DNA from: Amaurobius ferox
Lineage: Eukaryota; Arthropoda; Arachnida; Araneae; Amaurobiidae
DNA length: 64,000 nt
Assembly: GCA_951213105.1 (NCBI GenBank)
Contig: OX578148.1
Coordinates: 142,792,043 to 142,856,042 of the forward strand
Direction: 5' to 3'
Shown here: in pieces, positions 58,098 through 64,000 of the stretch
How the letters are laid out: each line of letters begins with the position of its first letter
Numbering within the stretch: position 1 is the first letter of the stretch
The notes under the pieces: generated by a model
What the model saw: the letters and a program-made list of their open reading frames with translations, nothing else
What the model was told of the DNA's origin: nothing
Databases searched by the model: none
Program-made: the position numbers and the translations under genes

Positions 58098-59140
58098 TAA
58101 GAAATACGAAAGTGCAGGAGTGCAAATCAGTAAACACAGTATCAAACAGCAGGCAATATAATAGCGTGTATTAATTAGCAAAAAGCAACGAGGAAGGGCT
58201 GGAAAAGCAGAGCACGGAGAGGCCAAGACAAGGAAAATACATTAAAGAATAGTATATCTGCCAGAAACATCTTCAGGGGCACATTCTAGACAGATATATT
58301 AAAATCCGTTGTTTCTATGATTGCATAAAAACATGTGGTTAAAATTTTATGCAATCTGTGCCCAACAACGGAATAAACGAGAATAACAGAAAAAATACCA
58401 AATACAAAATTCAATGGTAAAACATAAAAAACCACATAATCATAAAAAATATAGCGCACAAATGCACAAACATGCAAAAAAGAATTGCAACTGACAAGTC
58501 TGAAAGTCGCCAGCGTAAATAAACTGCATGGGAGTCCACCATGTGCACCAGCCTGAATGCTCACCACGCAAAATACCACGTTGGAATAAACCGGACCAGA
58601 GAAAGTGGAAGTAGTTGTACATAATTTTGGTGAGACAAACCCCAAGAGTTCAGAAGTATAACCGAGAAGTCACCACTATTATCGAAAACGTTTAAAGTGT
58701 GGATAACACTTTTTTGGAGCCGTAGCCTGTTTTTATTTTATTTGCTTTTTAGATATCCACCTTAATGGTTTTATGAGTGTTTTAAACTTTATTCTTTACC
58801 CGCCGAGGCGTTTTTTTTTTTTTTTAATTTTTTACACGTTTTTAGTGTAATCGAAATTACTGTTTTTTTAATAATTTTCACATTTTTATTATTGCCCGCA
58901 AGGGCGGTGTTTATTTTATGGTTTTTCCACTACTATTGAATATCGTACTTATACTGCAATCTACAAATAAGGTGGGAAAATTGTACATATAGCAAAGACT
59001 TTTGAGACGATTAACATATATTGCTTTCCTTATAATTTTAAAATATTTTAAGGATTAGTGTTAACCACTATGTGTAATTATACCAGTGTAAATATTTATT
59101 ATAAGTTCTTTATAACAAATGCTCATCAAAATGTAAAATA
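58093..59140 (-). other. Unclassified repeat-like sequence, possibly retroelement leader
   Basis: A 119-codon minus-strand frame (58645-58286) is hydrophobic and matches nothing I know. On the minus strand, cccctgaagatgtttctggc (about 58278-58259) resembles the CCTGAAGATG motifs often seen near Penelope-type element ends. The assignment is only a guess. Confidence 0.25.
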
Positions 59141-59220
59141 CCATAAAATTAAAAGCTGGCTCCTAACTTTTTGACCTGGCTCCTAGATTGTGGAGAAATT
59201 TGTCGAGCCCTGCACTAAAA

Positions 59221-60663
59221 TTTAATTTTATTAACAAAATTTTAATCACGAAGCAAGTATTCATGAAGCAAGTATTATCATTTGAAGTATAAGAGTCATA
59301 CCAGGACTCTATTTTTTTTTTCTTCCTAACTTTTTTTTATTAAAAGAAATTAACTTAAAAGGTCATTGCAGAAAAGGGTGAGACTGATATAATTTATAGA
59401 AGGATTCAGGGTTCAAAATAAGAATTTAAAACTGGCAGCATATACTGCTATGAGCTTTTGTAAACTATGAAAACTATTCAGCTGGTGGCAATCTTAGCCA
59501 TCAAAAATGCTTTTAAATTTTTTAAAGCATATATCTTTCAAAAAATTTTCAGCAACTATCATATGTCCCTTATTTTTGGAATGGTTTTCAGCATTGCATT
59601 TTTTAATGACCATAGCTCCTTCGAAATAAATATTGTTGTTTTTACCCCCGAGTTTTGCATTTGTTTTGAACAGTTCAGGATAACTGCGATAAAACCTATA
59701 TCTTAGCCTTTCTACAAATATGCTGGGTTACAAATTCTCGCAACAAAGCCTGTTATGAGAACCACTGATTGTAGAAGCAGTTTAAAGGTAACTTACATGG
59801 TTGCTGTGATAAAGGTAACTTGTTATGGTTGCTGTGACTTATTCTAAACACTGGTGGAATTAAATTTATGGTATTGCCATTCTGAAATATAATTTTACTT
59901 TTAGATGACCATCCTATATAAAAGTCAAATACTCCAATAACAACCATCATGGATGCTAACTGAAAGCTATATCAAAATGATTACCTGGGCAGAGAACCCA
60001 TACCAAACTCCAAATTAACTCATTTTAGCTTTAATTCTCAAGACCATTCTATTTTATTTTATTTATTTGCTGTGCATTATATCTGTATTAATGTTATAGT
60101 ATTAATGTTATAGTATTAATGTCAGTAACGTTTACTCAGCAAGAAAGTAATTTCTATAATATTTTAACCTGTTATTATTACACTCAACTTGACAATGATG
60201 AGATAGATGGCTCATTACAAAAAATACTTGTAGTTTGGTTGTATGTTTCAGAAAAATAATTTAAAGAAATTGAAAGAAATTTTTAATTTTTATCAACGCT
60301 TTCAGTTTTTGTAATAATGTGAAGTCTATTGAGATCCATAACCGTAATATTTTAAGGGAGTTTTAGCCTTGCACAGGGCTGCAATTAAGCTACAGCTGCA
60401 ATTAAGCACCTCTCAGAATACTTTTGTTTGCACCCTTTTCACCGGCCACCCAATCTGCTGCTCTTTGTCTTCGGATGAGCAGGACGGTCTGGGATTTCAA
60501 CACAATTAGAAGGGGGTAACATTGAAGGTCCACACAAAATGAAGCAGTCTTAAATGTAAATCATAGCAGCCTTTGGGTTCTTGTTCTTAGAAAAATGAAA
60601 ATAGAAATTACGGGTTTAAAGAACTTTTTGAGGGTTGCAAGTGTAGATAAAAGTGAAACATAC
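59221..60663. other. Intronic, no gene; weak SINE tail at about 60470-60505
   Basis: aggacggtctgggatttcaac at about 60481-60501 resembles the 3' end of SINE family A. Confidence 0.4.
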
Positions 60664-60824
60664 CTCATATGTAAAAGTAATCTTCTTCCCTTTCTCGAGC
60701 TTAACTTTGGCTTCACTCGTCAAGTTCACATCCACTATTTGATTTCCATTATAACCGATATCAAATTTCTTGTGAGTCCACAGGTGAAAGCTGTTATCTG
60801 ATTCTTCAAACTCCCCAACAATTC
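60664..60824 (-). CDS. TM9SF3: TM9SF3 coding exon (lumenal-domain part); first visible exon of the gene
   Basis: Reads GA + 53 codons. The residues include the blocks IVGEFEESDNSF, LWTHKKFDIGYNGN and IVDVNLTSEAKVKL, which closely match the end of the N-terminal lumenal domain of TM9SF3 as I remember the human protein. Acceptor AG at 60826-60825, donor gtatgt from 60663. The exon starts two bases into a codon and ends in phase 0, matching the next exon. TM9SF proteins (nonaspanins) are nine-pass Golgi/endosome membrane proteins with a large lumenal N-terminus, linked to sorting of transmembrane cargo and adhesion. Upstream exons (signal peptide and first ~150 residues) are not in the window. 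The exon is intact, so the gene is probably functional. Confidence 0.93.
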
Positions 60825-61689
60825 CTATTTTAAATGGAATAGTATAAATGATAGTACAAATGGAATAATTATTTTTAGAAATGACAATTCAACAACTCAA
60901 ACTAACCTCGCACCCTCAACAGCAAACAACAACATGGATGGCAACTTTGACTCAAACAGATCAAGTATGTATTTGTTTACAGTAATTTTTACGAGACAGA
61001 GGAAGAGTGAGAGAAACACAGACTACAAATTACATAAAACAGAAGAAAAAAGACATATTTTTTATCACTGTACGCAGAGCATCACTGTACATAGCCTGAT
61101 CAAAACTTTCAAACGCAGTCAAAAGTGCTAAAGTTAGGTTATCTGCTTGCTCAGACAAGTTTTTTCCAGGCTGTTTTGGAAGGGCCCTTTTGGTATAAAA
61201 ACAGCACCCTCCTTGCCTTTCATTATGAGAAGAGTGCCCTCCATGCCCTTTTGTTGACAGATCAGATCCTCTGCATAGCCTTTTAAGAGAGCCATGTCTG
61301 TCTTCAAATGAAAATCAACCATCCCTTGTATGATCTCAGATAAGTCCCAGAACCCTTTCTTTATGTTCATTACTGTAAATTTTTGATCTTGTGTTATTTC
61401 CCCCACCCCCTCCTCCTTCAAAGGAAGAGAACAAGTTAAGGTGTGCAGTGATCTAGTGCCAAAGATTAGTAGACTGACAACCCCACATTGCAGGAAAAAA
61501 GTAATCATTTGATAGCGAGTAGCTAATTTTCCCGGAAGTAGTTCAAAAATACCACTTACCTTTTTTTAACTTACCTCCATTCACGAAAACGACTCACAGA
61601 GTTTTTCCAGTAAGTTTCTTCATGCGGATTGGAATTTCAATCTATACACTGGCTCATTTGCATACTATATAAGTAGGACCTTGGAATTT
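60825..61689. other. Intronic, no feature supported
   Basis: A 124-codon minus-strand frame (61508-61134) has no recognisable domain. Confidence 0.4.
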
Positions 61690-62395
61690 GTTCCGGGAGG
61701 TACCGATCTCATGGTATATAAAGATAGAAAGCACGCATTGGATTATCAGATGATGATAGCAGTGACAGACGGATTATCTGACTGCAGACGAAGACAGTGA
61801 TCGCAGACCGATGGAAGCGATCGGTAGACATGGTCATTGATGTTGCAGTCATAGTAAATGACGATAGTTAGAAACGGCCGGAATATGCATTAGTATTCAA
61901 ATACAATGCTTTATATTTGAGATATGTATTGTGCAACCAGAATAGCTGAGCTATAGTTTTAAATAGCTGTTTAGTTAAGTCGCGGATTGAATATTGCTGA
62001 TCCTTAGAATGGACACATAGCAGAAATATTTGAGTAACTTAATGCACTTGTATCGTGTTGATGGTGAAAGCAGGCAACTAAATTCTCTGCCGTATTTAGT
62101 AAAAGGTAGCGTTTAGTGCTGTCTATTGACTGTGTGTGTTTATCTAGTGAAATCAACACTTATCTCCTGTGTGTGCTGTAAACTCCCAAAATATATATAG
62201 TTCAAGCTGTATTGTTCATACAGCATTTTTACTTTATTGTCATGATGTAATACTGGCAAAGATACCTTCGTCTTTCAATAAAAACAAGGTTTGATTTTTG
62301 AAACTCGACTTTTTTTCATTGACACCACTGGGCATACTTTGCTACACTCTGTACACTCTGATGATTTATACAGAGATAAATTCATATTCCCAACA
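61690..62395 (+). repeat. Probable 5' LTR of copia copy 2 (left limit uncertain)
   Basis: The right end ...tcccaaca is fixed by the primer site at 62396. The left end is proposed at tgttccgggaggt (about 61690). A TATA-like tatataaag lies at about 61717-61725 and an aataaa at about 62276. The 3' LTR would be beyond the window. Confidence 0.5.
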
Positions 62396-62411
62396 TGGTT
62401 ATGGGCCCAGC
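62396..62411 (+). other. Copia primer-binding site (initiator tRNA-Met half-molecule type)
   Basis: TGGTTATGGGCCCAGC is complementary to the anticodon-arm region of eukaryotic initiator tRNA-Met (...GCUGGGCCCAUAACC...), the internal priming known for Drosophila copia. It directly follows the LTR end. Confidence 0.85.
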
Positions 62412-62570
62412 CCACCAGTTACTTTGAAAACCGTCAGTTCACTTGGAAATATCCAGTTTACGTGTGAAAGAAAGTTAATCGTCAAATTGATGGGGGCCGC
62501 CTAAGTCCACCCATCAAGTAATATACAGGTATAGAGTTGGAGTAGTGCAAGTGAAAATTTAATAGGAACG

Positions 62571-64000
62571 ATGGAAACGACAAGAATGCCACTACTTGAA
62601 AGGGACAATTATGCAACCTGGTGCAACGGAATGGCGTTCGCACTCAAAGCAGAAGACTGCTACAGCTTTATTGATAGAAGTGTCAAACCACTGCATGATC
62701 CATTGACAAGACAGGATCATGATGAATTTATTCAAAAGTGAGACAAAGCCTTATCAATGCTCTACTATGGCTTGTCAACTGAGTACTAGGAGCTCATCAG
62801 TATCACCAATGACCCCGGTGATGCCTGGGACAAGTTAAAGGAACATTTCGGAGCACCAACGAGAGGGAATTTGGTTCATCTACTGGATGAATTTTCAAGT
62901 ATCCGTCCGGAGGAAAGTGAGCCTGTGGATATTTTCTGTGCCCATTTGAAGAAAGCGGTCAAAAAGCTAAAAGATGTGAAACATCCTATCGAGGAAATCT
63001 ATGTTGCCTTCTAGTCGATCCAGCATCTCCCAGAGGTGTTCCATGGTATCGTGCAAATAATCTACCGATGGCCAGATTCGGATTTCACTTTAGACAAGAT
63101 TCAGACGGAGATATCTGCAGAAGTCGGTCTTTTGAGACAACAGAGTCGAGAGAACAATGTGAGTTTTAATTTTGTTTTTAATGTATCCTGTAAATCTAAA
63201 TCTGTGTTTAAATGTAAAAATCAATCTAGAAATTTTAATGTAAAACCTAAATCCAATGTAACCAAAATTGGACCTTGTTTTATGTGTAAAAAGATGGGTC
63301 ATCTGAAAAAGGATTGCACTAAAATGAAAACTAAAATTTTTCAAGTATTGTTGAATTGTATGATAAGTCGCAAATAGAAACAAATCTGGTTGGAGATCAG
63401 GTCGATAGACTGAATTGGGTGGTAGACACCGCAGCTACTCGACACTTTTGCAATAATAAGTCATTATTTCAAAATTTTAAATTAATGAAAGACACTACTA
63501 TGTCTTTAGCTATCGGTAATGTTGAGAGCCTAATTGAGGCTATCGGCAAGGTTAAAATGTTTGTTGTAATCAATGGCCAGAAAAATAATAACTTGTTAGA
63601 TAACGTGATGTATTCACTGAAATTAACAAGAAAGCTTCTAGCTGCTTCTATTCTAGAATAATGTAATTTTTATTTTCACGGGGAAAGTGGAATCATGTGG
63701 TTTTATACACTTAAGGGGGAAAAGTACTTTTACGCAAAGAAGAAAAAAGGATTATACTTCTTTAAACCCCATTACGAATCTAACAATGTAAAAGATATCA
63801 GGGAACTCAAAACTGAAAATAGTAAACCAGATAATAGTGATAGGAATAGGAAATCTAGAAATCCAAAGAATAGGGATTGAATTCTAAATTCTAAAGAAGT
63901 TCAAAACTGTAAAAAAAAGGAAACTAATTTTAAAGGTTCTAAACAAGTTAGAAGGTCGCAAAATGACAAGTTTAGCATTTACAAAAGTAGACCAAGCAGT
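62571..64000 (+). pseudogene. Ty1/copia Gag-Pol copy 2, decayed, runs off the window
   Basis: ATG at 62571: METTRMPLLERDNYATWCNG, the standard copia Gag opening. In the same frame stops occur at 62739 (TGA), 62787 (TAG) and 63012 (TAG). Zinc knuckle CFMCKKMGHLKKDC (about 63277). A frameshift near 63360 leads to the protease frame: LNWVVDTAATRHFC (about 63410), then MYSLKLTRKLLAASILE and a TAA at 63659. Then GIMWFYTLKGEKYF and KGLYFFKPHY, and a TGA at 63878. Integrase and RT would lie to the right. Related to but distinct from copy 1 (Gag about 40% alike by eye). Confidence 0.9.

Larger units (their letters stand above)
53783..59212. mobile_element. hAT-like element with perfect 8-bp target duplication, carrying a copia fragment
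   Basis: Left end CAGGGCTCAACAAAT; right end inverted CAGGGCTCGACAAAT (14 of 15). Both have GCCAGGTCA a few bases further in. The flanking 8-mers are both CACTAAAA (53775-53782 and 59213-59220). No hAT transposase is found. The interior holds a broken copia (about 53938-57271), an (AT)n run at about 58052-58092, and unclassified sequence. Confidence 0.87.

Noticed and set aside
58286..58645. 119-codon minus-strand frame, hydrophobic
   Set aside because: No start context or family; sits in repeat-like DNA within the hAT-like element.
61134..61508. 124-codon minus-strand frame
   Set aside because: Not continuous with TM9SF3 exons in phase or sequence and shows no known domain.

Overview
Eukaryotic, strongly A+T-rich, intron- and transposon-dominated nuclear DNA, with no bacterial operons. 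The mix (permuted Penelope-like elements, piggyBac, hAT, Tigger, Ty3/gypsy and Ty1/copia elements, tRNA-derived SINEs) around a conserved metazoan gene suggests an arthropod. I favour a spider or other chelicerate; that is inference from the repeat types, not proof.

The one cellular gene I can support lies on the minus strand and spans most of the window. It is TM9SF3, a nonaspanin (transmembrane 9 superfamily member 3). Seven consecutive coding exons are visible, at 60664-60824, 52544-52621, 52341-52472, 35816-35982, 25938-26032, 12652-12782 and 4224-4432. All have AG/GT borders, all phases match, and together they give 973 coding bases (about 324 residues of a roughly 590-residue family). 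The 5' exons lie beyond 64000 and the 3' exon(s) below position 1. Introns are 8-16 kb and filled with transposons, except one of 71 bp.

Layout by intron. (1) Downstream of the last visible exon: a candidate 3.1-kb non-autonomous DNA transposon (549-3681). (2) 4433-12651: a degenerate Penelope-like element with N-terminal GIY-YIG (Naiad type), a second Penelope fragment inside a 1-kb inverted repeat, a ~142-bp tandem array, and a deleted piggyBac element. (3) 12783-25937: a Tigger relic, ~300-bp tandem repeats, and a three-level nest. The nest is an outer hAT-like element with a perfect 8-bp target duplication (19392-25149), holding a long-inverted-repeat element (about 20969-24504), which holds a non-LTR RT fragment. 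The middle element has a minus-strand promoter with eight in-register heat-shock-element decamers upstream of a TATA box. (4) 26033-35815: a second deleted piggyBac, a small hAT relic, SINEs, and twin perfect hairpins. (5) 35983-52340: a young, apparently complete 11.7-kb Ty3/gypsy element (37554-49280) with near-identical 1226-bp LTRs, a 4-bp target duplication and an intact 1973-residue Gag-Pol. (6) 52622-60663: a 5.4-kb hAT-like element with a perfect 8-bp target duplication carrying a broken copia. (7) Beyond 60824: a second, decayed copia whose initiator-tRNA-Met-type primer site is intact and which runs off the end.

The gypsy element is the only mobile element here with an unbroken gene. 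All the others carry stops, frameshifts or large deletions.
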